DNA from: a virus
Strand: one strand, 5' to 3'
Virus record (IMG/VR): IMGVR_UViG_3300014962_000041
Span: 1-29,551 of that record
DNA length: 29,551 bases
Shown: positions 21,364 through 28,173 of the stretch, piece after piece
How positions within the stretch are numbered: position 1 is the stretch's first letter
Layout of the letters: each line of letters starts with the position of its first letter
Made by a program: the position numbers and the translations under genes
Notes under the pieces: generated by a model
The model's input: only the letters and a program-made list of their open reading frames with translations
Databases searched by the model: none
Told to the model about the DNA's origin: nothing

Positions 21364-21869
21364 TATTTACGTGTAAATGCTTGGAAGTCATCCGGCGTAA
21401 GTTCGAACGCTTGTACGATTTCCGGTGGTAGTTTCTTGAAGTTTACTTTGAATGGTGCGCTAAAAAAGTAACTCGGCTTAATGCCGTTGTTGTACACCGA
21501 CTTTGCTATTGCCCATTGTAAGCTCTTGCGTGGTATAAATCTGCCGTTCTTATCTCGTACACCTTGCAGCCCCTTACGCACTACCCAGTTAGCAAATGCC
21601 TTGGGTGGTGGCATCTTATTGGTGTATTTATATGGCGTGTTGAACTTACGCTTTACACCGCTTACGCCTTTATCTTGGTATTCTCCGTAGTCCTCCATTT
21701 TGAAGGATAGAGAAAATGAATTAGCACCAACCGACAAGTCGTAGTCAAGAGAATTATACAGCTCCTTTGTGCTGTTCTTTCTTTTCTTGGTGAGATTCTG
21801 CTTCGCCTGCTGAATTACACGCTTTGCAAACTTCGTTAATGCGGCTTGTACGAATTCTTTGCGGCTCAT
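21363..21869 (-). CDS. HK97 gp10-like tail completion protein, 168 aa
   Basis: The N terminus is basic and helical (AALTKFAKRVIQQAKQNLTK), then ELYNSLDYDLSVGANSFSLS and DYGEYQDKGVSGVKRKF, followed by NGRFIPRKSLQWAIAKSVYN. This order fits the HK97 gp10-like neck/tail terminator family. Basic residues suggest contact with DNA or the negatively charged portal neck. It directly follows the 155-aa gene with no gap. Confidence 0.7.
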   Translation of the reverse strand: MSRKEFVQAALTKFAKRVIQQAKQNLTKKRKNSTKELYNSLDYDLSVGANSFSLSFKMEDYGEYQDKGVSGVKRKFNTPYKYTNKMPPPKAFANWVVRKGLQGVRDKNGRFIPRKSLQWAIAKSVYNNGIKPSYFFSAPFKVNFKKLPPEIVQAFELTPDDFQAFTRK

Positions 21870-22337
21870 TTAGCAAATAGATATTTCCGTATTCGGTACA
21901 ATCAAATCAAAGGTCAGGTTCCAGCCAGTGAGCAGATTCTCAAACCGCTCGGTAAACGGCTCGCAGGTAACGTCCCCTTCGATTTCGTACTTCTCTGTGT
22001 ACAACGTACCACGGCGTAATTGGGACTGCAATCCGTTTAAGATAGCCAAGGTTGTGTTTAGAATATCCTGCTGGTTATCCACGCCAAAGAACGGCTCGTT
22101 CTGGTCTCGTATATCCTGCTTTGTTTCATCCACAATATCCATACACAACACCGATACGTTGAATCTTATTACGTGGTCGGCGAATGTTGCTTGGTTAACC
22201 ATAATATGTGCAAGCGGGAATATCGTTTGCTTGTTAAGGTCAACGTCGAAAATATCCCCAAACGTAACAACCTTCACCAATGGATGCGAGGAAAGGTAGT
22301 CGTTTATCTTTTCGGTGGCTAAATAAAAACTTCTCAT
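21870..22337 (-). CDS. Tail completion/terminator-like protein, 155 aa
   Basis: The protein starts MRSFYLATEKINDYLSSHPL, has TFGDIFDVDLNKQTIFPLAH and later FNVSVLCMDIVDETKQDIRD, a strand-helix pattern common to tail terminator proteins. Cys at 85, about 134 and at the end. The ATG overlaps the TGA of the frameshifted chaperone product (22337-22334), not the stop of the zero-frame product at 22405, so its translation is probably coupled to the frameshift. Confidence 0.65.
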   Translation of the reverse strand: MRSFYLATEKINDYLSSHPLVKVVTFGDIFDVDLNKQTIFPLAHIMVNQATFADHVIRFNVSVLCMDIVDETKQDIRDQNEPFFGVDNQQDILNTTLAILNGLQSQLRRGTLYTEKYEIEGDVTCEPFTERFENLLTGWNLTFDLIVPNTEISIC

Positions 22338-23058
22338 TTTTTAATCATTGCTATTTCAATATCGTTTTTCTCTTTCTCAAAAGTTAGATAAGTCAATGCC
22401 TGATTTATTGGAAGTTGAGTAACTTCTCCAAATTTGAGGACATCTCCCTGAGCAAGCGCATAGATTGATTGATACCATCCCCATCGTTGTCCGAACTGGG
22501 CTTCTCGTGTGTATGGATTTTCATCTCTCGTTCCAAAGAGCGAAGGGTATGAGCTGCTAATACGTTCCCTAAACGATAAAAAAAAACCAGCGCACCAAGC
22601 ACTACCGAAGCGGGCATCTGCTTCATTAGTTCGTCCCGCTCGTCTGTTGCGGTGTACTTTTCAATATCGTAGCGTTCTCCTTTCTCTTTAACCACGGGTC
22701 GGTACAGTACCGCCATTGCACGGTGCATAGTAGCCCAATCGGATAGGTACGAATCAAGGTCTACAAACTCACCCAATGAAATTTCGTTGAGTGCTGGGAT
22801 AAATCCGTATTTAACCTCGTTGAGTTCAAAGAATTTCGTTAATCCAGGCTTCTCGGACAGCGTTTTGGTTAGTCGTTCCAATACGCTTACCGCATCCACC
22901 AATCGGACATTGGGCAGTTCTGAAAATGGAACCCCGCAGAAGATTTCAAGCATCTTCATTTGCTTGAACTCACCCTCACCTTCAATACGAGCGAACCGCT
23001 GGTATTGTTCGAGCGTGATTTCGTCTAACGAGGTTGGTACTACTAATTTCAGTTCCAT
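22334..23058 (-). CDS. Tail assembly chaperone-like protein, -1 frameshift product, 241 aa
   Basis: After Phe160 the -1 frame continues for 81 residues with no stop (LSFRERI to AMIKK) and ends in a TGA at 22336-22334 that overlaps the ATG of the next gene. The tail has a highly natural pattern: QFGQRWGWYQSIYALAQGDV, FGEVTQLPINQALTYLTFEK. That zero-frame bases could by chance encode this is unlikely. The long form would be made when ribosomes slip on U UUU UUU (22585-22579). If the genome has 10 rather than nine Ts, the same protein would be made without slipping. Confidence 0.75.
22405..23058 (-). CDS. Tail assembly chaperone-like protein, zero-frame product, 217 aa
   Basis: The zero-frame protein starts MELKLVVPTSLDEITLEQYQ, is helical, and ends NLEKLLNFQ. 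Residues 158-161 (Val-Phe-Phe-Tyr) are encoded by the nine-T tract. Up to residue 160 it is shared with the frameshifted product, and from 161 its tail (RLGNVLAAHTLRSLERE and so on) is unique. This is like the gpG / gpGT pair of phage lambda, where a short and a long form help the tape measure to assemble. The place after terminase is unusual for such a gene, so the identity is inferred mainly from the frameshift design. Confidence 0.7.
   Translation of the reverse strand: MELKLVVPTSLDEITLEQYQRFARIEGEGEFKQMKMLEIFCGVPFSELPNVRLVDAVSVLERLTKTLSEKPGLTKFFELNEVKYGFIPALNEISLGEFVDLDSYLSDWATMHRAMAVLYRPVVKEKGERYDIEKYTATDERDELMKQMPASVVLGALVFFYRLGNVLAAHTLRSLEREMKIHTHEKPSSDNDGDGINQSMRLLREMSSNLEKLLNFQ
22579..22585 (-). 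promoter_or_regulatory. Ribosomal -1 slippery site, U UUU UUU
   Basis: The minus strand reads CTG GTT TTT TTT TAT in the zero frame, with nine Ts at 22586-22578. The heptamer U UUU UUU lets P- and A-site tRNAs for Phe re-pair in the -1 frame. I did not find a clear strong stem or an SD-like stimulator downstream by eye. Confidence 0.7.
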
Positions 23059-23070
23059 ACAATAAATAAC

Positions 23071-24228
23071 TCAACGGATAGAATACCTACCGTAGTTTGG
23101 TTTAGAAAGTTTGTTATAGACGGCGTAACGTGCCGCATCGAGTGCGTGGTTCATTACGTCTATCGGCTTATTAAGCAGGTTGCCGTTCTTGTCCTCCGTC
23201 CACTTATAGTTTTGCAATTCTTTAATTAGATTGCTGCTCCGTGAGGTTGCAAACAACTTATGGCGTTTGAGAATATCAATACCTGCATTAATCGAATCTT
23301 GCCCCTTGGCGGTTGGCTTTACGTTCCAGCCGAATCGGTGCAGTTCCTCGATTGATTTTGGTTCGGCACTATCCGCAAAGATTTCGTCCCTTCGGTCAAG
23401 GCCAAGTGATTGCAAGTGGTTATGAATATCCCGGTTGGTCATCCCCGTTCGGTAGAGCAGTTCGTCCAAGTAAAGGTTATCGCCGTGCTGGTAGATTGCC
23501 ACAATAGCGGACGGGTCATTTGTAAAACCAAAGTCAAGTCCATAGGAAAGTAATTTTGCTTCTTGTGGGATTTCGGACGTCCCAAATTGAAAGATTGTTG
23601 CTCGGCTCATACCACGCTCACCCAAGCCGTAGATACGCCAATAGTCCTCGTCGGTTTCTTTTAAGCGTTCGATTTCCTGCTTAATCTGCTCGTCAAGGAA
23701 CGGGTTATCCCGGTACGTGGTTTGATAAAAGTCGCAGTCCTCACGGGGTATTACTTTGTCGTAAATCCAATGGAAAGATTCGGACGGGTTGTAGTCCAAA
23801 ATAATACGCCCGTCGGTACGGAATATAAGCTGCTGCCAGTCCTCGTAAAACAATTCATTTGCCTCGTTTATGTACAGCAGGTTTCGTTTGCGTCCTCGAA
23901 TCTTTTGCGGCTGGTCAAGGGAGATAAACTCAACAAGGTTTCCGTTCAAGTGGTACTCGTGGCTGGACTTGTTATGATACTCCTCCCGGTATAAATCGTG
24001 GTTGCGTAGAATATCAAAAAAGTCCCGCATTACGGAAGCCCGCAGGGATGGGAACGACTTACGGCAAATGGTTATGGTCTTGGCGGTGTTGCGTTCGGTA
24101 TAATAAAAGATAAGCCAGAGCAGGATGTTGTAAGTTTTCCCACTCCGTGTACCGCCTTGCTCAACGATAATGCGCTTATCGCTTTTGATTAGGTGGTTAA
24201 ATACCTTATTCGTCTGAATCTTCCCCAA
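23071..24228 (-). CDS. terL: Terminase large subunit, 385 aa
   Basis: This motor packs DNA into the prohead and cuts it. Walker A is GGTRSGKT (25-32), Walker B is LLYINEAN (117-124) with catalytic Glu122. The nuclease domain carries GLDFGFTNDP (Asp232), FADSAEP (Asp286) and HALDAARYA (Asp364), the RNase H-like metal ligands. The pattern matches PBSX/phage terminases of the 380-450 aa class. It overlaps the small subunit by 23 nt. Confidence 0.95.
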   Translation of the reverse strand: MGKIQTNKVFNHLIKSDKRIIVEQGGTRSGKTYNILLWLIFYYTERNTAKTITICRKSFPSLRASVMRDFFDILRNHDLYREEYHNKSSHEYHLNGNLVEFISLDQPQKIRGRKRNLLYINEANELFYEDWQQLIFRTDGRIILDYNPSESFHWIYDKVIPREDCDFYQTTYRDNPFLDEQIKQEIERLKETDEDYWRIYGLGERGMSRATIFQFGTSEIPQEAKLLSYGLDFGFTNDPSAIVAIYQHGDNLYLDELLYRTGMTNRDIHNHLQSLGLDRRDEIFADSAEPKSIEELHRFGWNVKPTAKGQDSINAGIDILKRHKLFATSRSSNLIKELQNYKWTEDKNGNLLNKPIDVMNHALDAARYAVYNKLSKPNYGRYSIR

Positions 24229-24553
24229 GAACTTCTATTTGAAACATCTTGCCCGTTGATACGTCCAATTCCTGCCGTTCAACGTAGCCACGCTTCTTGC
24301 CTTTTGTTTTTAGGAAAAAGATTGTTGCGGTTGAGTTACCATCCTTGATTTGTTTATGCAGTTGGCTTTCTGCAAAGTCAAGAGCAACGTCTGATAGTGA
24401 TTCAACTGCTGCTTTGTAGTCAGGGTCGGTATCCATCCAAAGGTAATGCGTAGTCCTTCCAATGCCTACAACTTTGCAAGCGGCAGTAACAACTCCGAGG
24501 GATTTTTCCAACGCATCGAGCATTGCCTTTTTATGTTGTTCAGTTTTGTCCAT
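24206..24553 (-). CDS. terS: Terminase small subunit, 115 aa
   Basis: The ATG at 24553 starts MDKTEQHKKAMLDALEKSLG; residues about 15-45 (VVTAACKVVGIGRTTHYLWM) form a helix-turn-helix that recognises the packaging site. A helix DYKAAVESLSDVALDFAESQ may form the oligomer core, and the end (MFQIEVLGEDSDE) is acidic, as in the tails that contact the large subunit. I chose this ATG; the frame upstream up to 24622 runs across the plus-strand promoter and the tRNA-like element and starts only from a non-ATG codon. It precedes the large subunit with a 23-nt overlap. Confidence 0.85.
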   Translation of the reverse strand: MDKTEQHKKAMLDALEKSLGVVTAACKVVGIGRTTHYLWMDTDPDYKAAVESLSDVALDFAESQLHKQIKDGNSTATIFFLKTKGKKRGYVERQELDVSTGKMFQIEVLGEDSDE

Positions 24554-24576
24554 ACCATATCTTTGTTTTATATTTG
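24545..24576 (+). promoter_or_regulatory. Plus-strand Bacteroidota-type promoter for the tRNA-like RNA
   Basis: On the plus strand TTTG (24545-24548), a 20-bp spacer and TATATTTG (24569-24576) fit the -33/-7 consensus with near-ideal spacing. A second candidate box, TATCTTTG, lies at 24558-24565. Transcription would begin just before the tRNA-like 5' end at 24585. The promoter overlaps the terS start region on the other strand. Confidence 0.65.
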
Positions 24577-24584
24577 TTTCACCT

Positions 24585-24655
24585 GCGAGGGAAGTGTAAT
24601 GGTTGCACGCTTGGTGTTCCAATCAAGAAGTGGCGTTCGAATCGACCTCCTCGCT
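24585..24655 (+). tRNA. tRNA-like element (Gly-UCC-like), degenerate
   Basis: This plus-strand element folds as a cloverleaf. The acceptor GCGAGGG pairs with TCCTCGC (24648-24654), the D arm is GTGT-AATGGTT-GCAC, the anticodon stem is CTTGG/TCAAG and the T loop TTCGAAT is canonical. The oddities are an eight-base anticodon loop (TGTTCCAA, with TCC as anticodon if T24618 is position 33) and a T stem with two mismatches (TGGCG/CGACC). The variable region is three bases. No CCA is encoded. It is flanked by its own promoter and a terminator. It may be a decayed tRNA or a structural RNA with another job. Confidence 0.6.
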
Positions 24656-25246
24656 CAAAGTAGCCCCGCTTGTCGGGGTTTCTTTTTTGGGATAAGGTTT
24701 ACTTAACGATTGACACATAGGAATTAAACTCTTGTCAAGTGGATAAATATACTTATGTTTCCCTGCTTTTTTTCGCTTTGGTAACTTCTTAAAATCAACA
24801 CCCCAATTGTATCTTCCTCTATCGTGCTTCCATATTCCGTTTAGTAGATATTCAGTTCCGCTACTTTCTATATTTTCAATATAATACCAGTTTGTCGCTT
24901 GATAAATTGTACCATAATGACTTTGACCTTTATCAGCATAACTAAATAACAGCTTTACAGTAGGGCAATTTTTCCTTATTAACCTTATCGCAGACGCTAA
25001 TACCTTACTTGTTGAAGATTGTTTCCCATTAAGTGCCATTCTATTTAATTCAAGATATTGCCCGTTTCTTAAATTAAACTTTGTAGGCATATTTACAGAT
25101 GCGCCACCTCCAAATAAAACAACACCGCACCAGACGTCATTCTCAAAAACAGAATATCCAATAGAATAAGTTGGAACTGCCTTTGCGTAATGAAAGTTTA
25201 AGCAAGCGTATTTTACTGCCTTATTTGATGCAATCTCTAATTTCAT
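24623..25246 (-). CDS. Mom-like DNA modification protein, 207 aa
   Basis: The protein matches the layout of phage Mu Mom-family enzymes, GNAT-like proteins that modify adenines and protect phage DNA from host restriction. The signature stretch is CLNFHYAKAVPTYSIGYSVF, FGGGASVN, QYLELNRMAL, KLLFSYADKGQSHYGTIYQA and WYYIE, followed by YLLNGIWKHDRGRYN. The last about 20 residues (ETPTSGATLSEEVDSNATS) are encoded by the reverse of the plus-strand terminator and tRNA-like element, so are probably not conserved. The gene is more A+T rich than its neighbours, suggesting separate acquisition. Start overlaps the ParB-like gene by four bases. Confidence 0.75.
   Translation of the reverse strand: MKLEIASNKAVKYACLNFHYAKAVPTYSIGYSVFENDVWCGVVLFGGGASVNMPTKFNLRNGQYLELNRMALNGKQSSTSKVLASAIRLIRKNCPTVKLLFSYADKGQSHYGTIYQATNWYYIENIESSGTEYLLNGIWKHDRGRYNWGVDFKKLPKRKKAGKHKYIYPLDKSLIPMCQSLSKPYPKKETPTSGATLSEEVDSNATS
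24662..24688 (+). terminator. Plus-strand rho-independent terminator of the tRNA-like unit
   Basis: On the plus strand CCCCG-CTTGT-CGGGG (24664-24678) is followed by TTTCTTTTTT. The stem is fully paired and G+C rich. Read on the minus strand it lacks a T tract, so it works for plus transcription. It lies within the C-terminal coding end of the Mom-like gene. Confidence 0.85.
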
Positions 25247-25782
25247 ATTCCGCCTGCACTAACTGAAAAATAAGCCCCTTGATACTTTCTATCTAAAAGC
25301 TCTTGTATATCAATCTCTGCCTTCTGTAATTGCTCTGGACTATCAAAGGTTATTTTCATAGTCGCTGGCTTTCCCTTCTCCTCTCCAATTAACTCATCGT
25401 GAGACGGCTCTTCTAAAAAAACAGGTAAGTCAAGACCCCATTCTTGCAGAAGCGTCTCATCCCATTCATTCGCTAACAAGTCCCAGTCCCATTCACCGAA
25501 CCCTACATTGTCTTTTATTATGAACTCCGCCTGCTGCTCCTCCGTTAGATTATCGGCAATAACAATCGGCACTTCTTTAAGCCCTGCGGCCTTGCACGCC
25601 TTTAAGCGCATATTGCCACCCAACACCACCATATTTGCATCCACAACGATAGGACGCAAGTCAAGCATTTGTGGGAACTCTTGGATTGATTTTACGAGCT
25701 TCTTAAACTTATCGTCCTTGATAATTCGTGGGTTGCTCGGATTCGGTAGTACCGTTTCAATTTTTACTCGTGAGGCGTTCAT
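25243..25782 (-). CDS. ParB-like nuclease-domain protein, 179 aa
   Basis: The first 75 residues are a ParB/sulfiredoxin-type domain: NPSNPRIIKDDKFKKLVKSI (box I-like) and VLGGNMRLKACKAAGL (box II, GGNMR at 55-59). Then EEQQAEFIIKDNVGFGEWDW, a segment common in phage and methyltransferase-linked ParB proteins. Here it sits next to a Mom-like gene, a pairing I recall from other phages. It may bind DNA or CTP and help modification or packaging. It overlaps the glycosyltransferase gene by 26 nt. It is not a partition ParB since there is no ParA. Confidence 0.8.
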   Translation of the reverse strand: MNASRVKIETVLPNPSNPRIIKDDKFKKLVKSIQEFPQMLDLRPIVVDANMVVLGGNMRLKACKAAGLKEVPIVIADNLTEEQQAEFIIKDNVGFGEWDWDLLANEWDETLLQEWGLDLPVFLEEPSHDELIGEEKGKPATMKITFDSPEQLQKAEIDIQELLDRKYQGAYFSVSAGGI

Positions 25783-26728
25783 AGCGAATATCGTTAAAGT
25801 CGTGGATGTTAAAGTTGGTGGTCATCTCCTCGTGTAAAGTTAGGGCAATATCCCCGGCCTTGTTTGGATTGTCGTGCAGGTATTTAATTGCCTTATTCCA
25901 ATCGCCTTTATGCTTTACTGCGATGCAGTTGTTTTTATTTAGGTGTTGTGAGTATGGTGCTACATCACTTACAATTAACGCACAACCAGCAAACCCTGCT
26001 TCTACCATTTTTAGGTTTGATTTGCAACGATTGAACTCACTTGGTAGTAATGGAGCCAATGCAACGTCAAATGCTTGGTATAACTTTCCGTATTCCTCTG
26101 GGGATTGTGTTTGTAGTGCGAATCTTGCTTTTGCAGCTTGTGGGTATCCGCCAAGGTCAGCAACGTATGATTGGTAAGGGGATAGGTCGATTTTGTTTTC
26201 TACAAGGTCTGGAAGGTGGGATATTCCCGCCACGTAACCAAAACGCACTTCGTCGGATTCTTGGCGGGTTATTTGCCATTGCGGGTCGGCAGGGTCTAAT
26301 CCGTTTGGAATGATATGTACATTGCGGTTTACCTTCTTGATTTTATCGGCAAGGTACTTTTGGGTAGTCCAGACCTCGTCTGCAAAGTACATTGAGTTTA
26401 CAATCCGTCCGGATAGGTTTGCTTTATCGTATGTTGTTTTGCTGGGGTGGTCAAGAGCCAAGTGCCACCAATCGTCATTGTCGATTATTACTTTTTTGCC
26501 CGTTGCTTTGCAAATAGCAAAGAAGTTAGCAAAGGATTCACCGGAGAACGGCAAGGCACGAGAAAAGATAACGTGGGTAACGTCCTCCCAATCGGCTTCG
26601 GGTATTGGCTGCTTGTAGTTGAGTATCTGAAAATCCAAAAGCCCTTTCTCCTTTAACAGAGTGAAGGGCTTGTAAATCCGGTGGTACACCACGCCGGATT
26701 GTTGGTCTCCAAGGCAAAGGACTTTCAT
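25757..26728 (-). CDS. GT-B type glycosyltransferase-like protein, 323 aa
   Basis: Two Rossmann-like halves can be seen: MKVLCLGDQQSGVVYHRIYK (1-20), IIDNDDWW (81-88), NVHIIPNGLDP (136-146), then VRFGYVAGIS and ALAPLLPSEFNRCKSNLKMV followed by EAGFAGCALIVSDVAPY (about 243-259), which is like the donor-binding E-x7-E region of GT4 enzymes. It should move a sugar from a nucleotide donor to an unknown acceptor, either modified phage DNA or a host surface glycan. It is joined to the GT-A gene by ATGA. Confidence 0.75.
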   Translation of the reverse strand: MKVLCLGDQQSGVVYHRIYKPFTLLKEKGLLDFQILNYKQPIPEADWEDVTHVIFSRALPFSGESFANFFAICKATGKKVIIDNDDWWHLALDHPSKTTYDKANLSGRIVNSMYFADEVWTTQKYLADKIKKVNRNVHIIPNGLDPADPQWQITRQESDEVRFGYVAGISHLPDLVENKIDLSPYQSYVADLGGYPQAAKARFALQTQSPEEYGKLYQAFDVALAPLLPSEFNRCKSNLKMVEAGFAGCALIVSDVAPYSQHLNKNNCIAVKHKGDWNKAIKYLHDNPNKAGDIALTLHEEMTTNFNIHDFNDIRYERLTSKN

Positions 26729-27255
26729 TTCAAATAGTTATAGTAACAAAGATAGGCATCGAGCGTCTTGATATTCCACTTTGCCATTTGTTGAGCGAAT
26801 AACCCATCTGCTTCGTATTCAGTTCCAAACCTTACATCTCCGATTGCATCGCAACGTACCATAAACGAAGCGGTATCTATTGTGCCTACTCTTGGTTCCT
26901 TTGTCGGATGCAATCTTGGTTGGCCATTGCGGAATACCTGCCCCCACGTAACAAACGGATAAGATTCGTTTTTAACGGCTTCATACCAATCTGGGTGGAT
27001 TATGTTATCATCGTCGAGAAAGTATATGTAGTCGCCTCTTTTGGCTCTTAATGCCAATATAAACTCCATACCTATATTTCGGAGTGGGTGCCCCCAGTAA
27101 CCGGAGACGTTTGGGCGTAGGTAGGTAATTCCGTTTGGGAACTCGCCTTTTGCTTTATCGTCAACGACTACCGTCCAACTGCAATCTTCCGGAATGGTTG
27201 CTTTGATTGTTGACAAGTTCTCTGGGCGTGAGCAAGGTGTAATGATATGAATCAT
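26725..27255 (-). CDS. GT-A type (family 2-like) glycosyltransferase, 176 aa
   Basis: The protein starts MIHIITPCSRPENLSTIKAT, has the DxD metal site in IYFLDDDNIIHPDW (Asp81-Asp83), and GYWGHPLRNIGMEFILALRA. At 176 residues it is a minimal GT-A domain without membrane parts, so it acts in the cytoplasm. Two glycosyltransferases of different fold side by side suggest a two-step glycan or a sugar added to a base modified by another enzyme. The start overlaps the HNH gene by four bases. Confidence 0.8.
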   Translation of the reverse strand: MIHIITPCSRPENLSTIKATIPEDCSWTVVVDDKAKGEFPNGITYLRPNVSGYWGHPLRNIGMEFILALRAKRGDYIYFLDDDNIIHPDWYEAVKNESYPFVTWGQVFRNGQPRLHPTKEPRVGTIDTASFMVRCDAIGDVRFGTEYEADGLFAQQMAKWNIKTLDAYLCYYNYLK

Positions 27256-27506
27256 TTGTTGAGCTTTTTTAGGTGGACGGCTTTTAAGAAGTCCCTTGAC
27301 AATTCAACACCAAAGTCGGCTTCGTGGTGACATTCCCGGCACAACGCCATCAAGTTCTCAGGTGTATCTAAAAGTTTACTGCCACCCATACCACGAGGTT
27401 CGATATGGTGGATGTCCACCGCACGGCGATTGCAAACCTCGCAAGGAATAAACTCGACTGGGGATAACCCCATTGCTTTTAGATAAACCTTAGTGTGCTT
27501 CTTCAT
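27252..27506 (-). CDS. HNH endonuclease, 84 aa
   Basis: The ATG at 27506 starts MKKHTKVYLKAMG. Metal site: CEVC (Cys22, Cys25) and CRECH (Cys56, Cys59, His60). The HNH core is DIHHIEPRGMGG (His33, His34), ENLMALC (Asn51) and HHEAD (His60-His61). Stand-alone HNH proteins in phages nick or cut DNA and can work with terminase. An upstream TTG would add 10 residues. It overlaps the next gene upstream by 17 nt. Confidence 0.85.
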   Translation of the reverse strand: MKKHTKVYLKAMGLSPVEFIPCEVCNRRAVDIHHIEPRGMGGSKLLDTPENLMALCRECHHEADFGVELSRDFLKAVHLKKLNK

Positions 27507-27729
27507 AATGCTCTCCGGTGTTGCCGTTCTGCCCAATGATATTCATTCGTCTGTTTAATTCCTCCTCCTCGTCTTGCCAGCGTGCGTGATTAGCGCATAC
27601 GGACTTTTTAGCAAGGCTCTTGTCAACAAACCGAACCCACATCTTCGCTGCAACTGCTCGGCGTTGGGGCTTGAATGGATAGATACCTCGCAAACGAGCC
27701 ATTGCTATCCGCATAAATTGGTCTTTCAT
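27490..27729 (-). CDS. Basic hypothetical protein, 79 aa
   Basis: The N-terminal half is very basic (MRIAMARLRGIYPFKPQRRA), and the later part is acidic (WQDEEEELNRRMNIIGQN). A DNA- or RNA-binding role is possible from charge alone. The start overlaps the 72-aa gene by four bases and the end overlaps HNH by 17 nt. No family is recognised. Confidence 0.7.
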   Translation of the reverse strand: MKDQFMRIAMARLRGIYPFKPQRRAVAAKMWVRFVDKSLAKKSVCANHARWQDEEEELNRRMNIIGQNGNTGEHYEEAH

Positions 27730-27944
27730 TCGATTGTCAGATTATTGGCGTTAAGTAACGAGTGCAAATCTTTGCGTATCGTTTCGTAGCATTTGTATTC
27801 GGCTGGTGGTAATTCTCCGTATTTCAAATTAGCCCGCAAGTTTTGGTCTAACTCCCAAAGGACGTGCTTAAACATACCTCCGTTGACGGCTTCCATAAAC
27901 TCGACTTGCTCGTCGGGAAGTTTGAACTCCAATACGCATTTCAT
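27726..27944 (-). CDS. Conserved-type phage protein, 72 aa
   Basis: The protein starts MKCVLEFKLPDEQVEFMEAV, then GGMFKHVLWELDQNLRANLK and ends LLNANNLTIE. I recall the pattern (LEFxLPxxQxEFxxAxxG...LWELDxxLR) in small proteins of many phages, but no function is known. It is linked by ATGA at both ends. Confidence 0.75.
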   Translation of the reverse strand: MKCVLEFKLPDEQVEFMEAVNGGMFKHVLWELDQNLRANLKYGELPPAEYKCYETIRKDLHSLLNANNLTIE

Positions 27945-28156
27945 AAGGTAAAGAATAATTTACCTACCATTGCGGCAACGCCGCCAACCAACGTGTACAC
28001 AACGTCCCAAATGCTATCGTTGTAGTCCCTGCGTCCGTCGAGCAAGATTCCTTTTAATTCACGTCCGAATGCTGCTGCGATAAGAATCGGCCAGCTACCC
28101 GTAACGGCGAGGATTGCCATCCCAGCCCAGAAGTGTGCGATGTGGTCTATTTTCAT
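27941..28156 (-). CDS. Small membrane protein, 71 aa
   Basis: Hydrophobic helices lie at about 10-30 (AGMAILAVTGSWPILIAAAF) and 50-70 (VVYTLVGGVAAMVGKLFFTL). The polar loop contains GRELKGILLDGRRDYNDSIW. The His-bearing start (MKIDHIAHFWAG) plus the D-x-x-x-D loop resembles small VanZ/DUF2279-like membrane proteins seen in phages. Inner-membrane location is expected. A role in host surface or lysis control cannot be told. Confidence 0.7.
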   Translation of the reverse strand: MKIDHIAHFWAGMAILAVTGSWPILIAAAFGRELKGILLDGRRDYNDSIWDVVYTLVGGVAAMVGKLFFTL

Positions 28157-28173
28157 TTGGTGTTAAAGGTTTG

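Noticed and set aside
25243-25782. Plasmid-type partition system from the ParB-like gene
   Set aside because: No ParA partner or clustered parS-like palindromes; the ParB domain belongs to the modification cluster.
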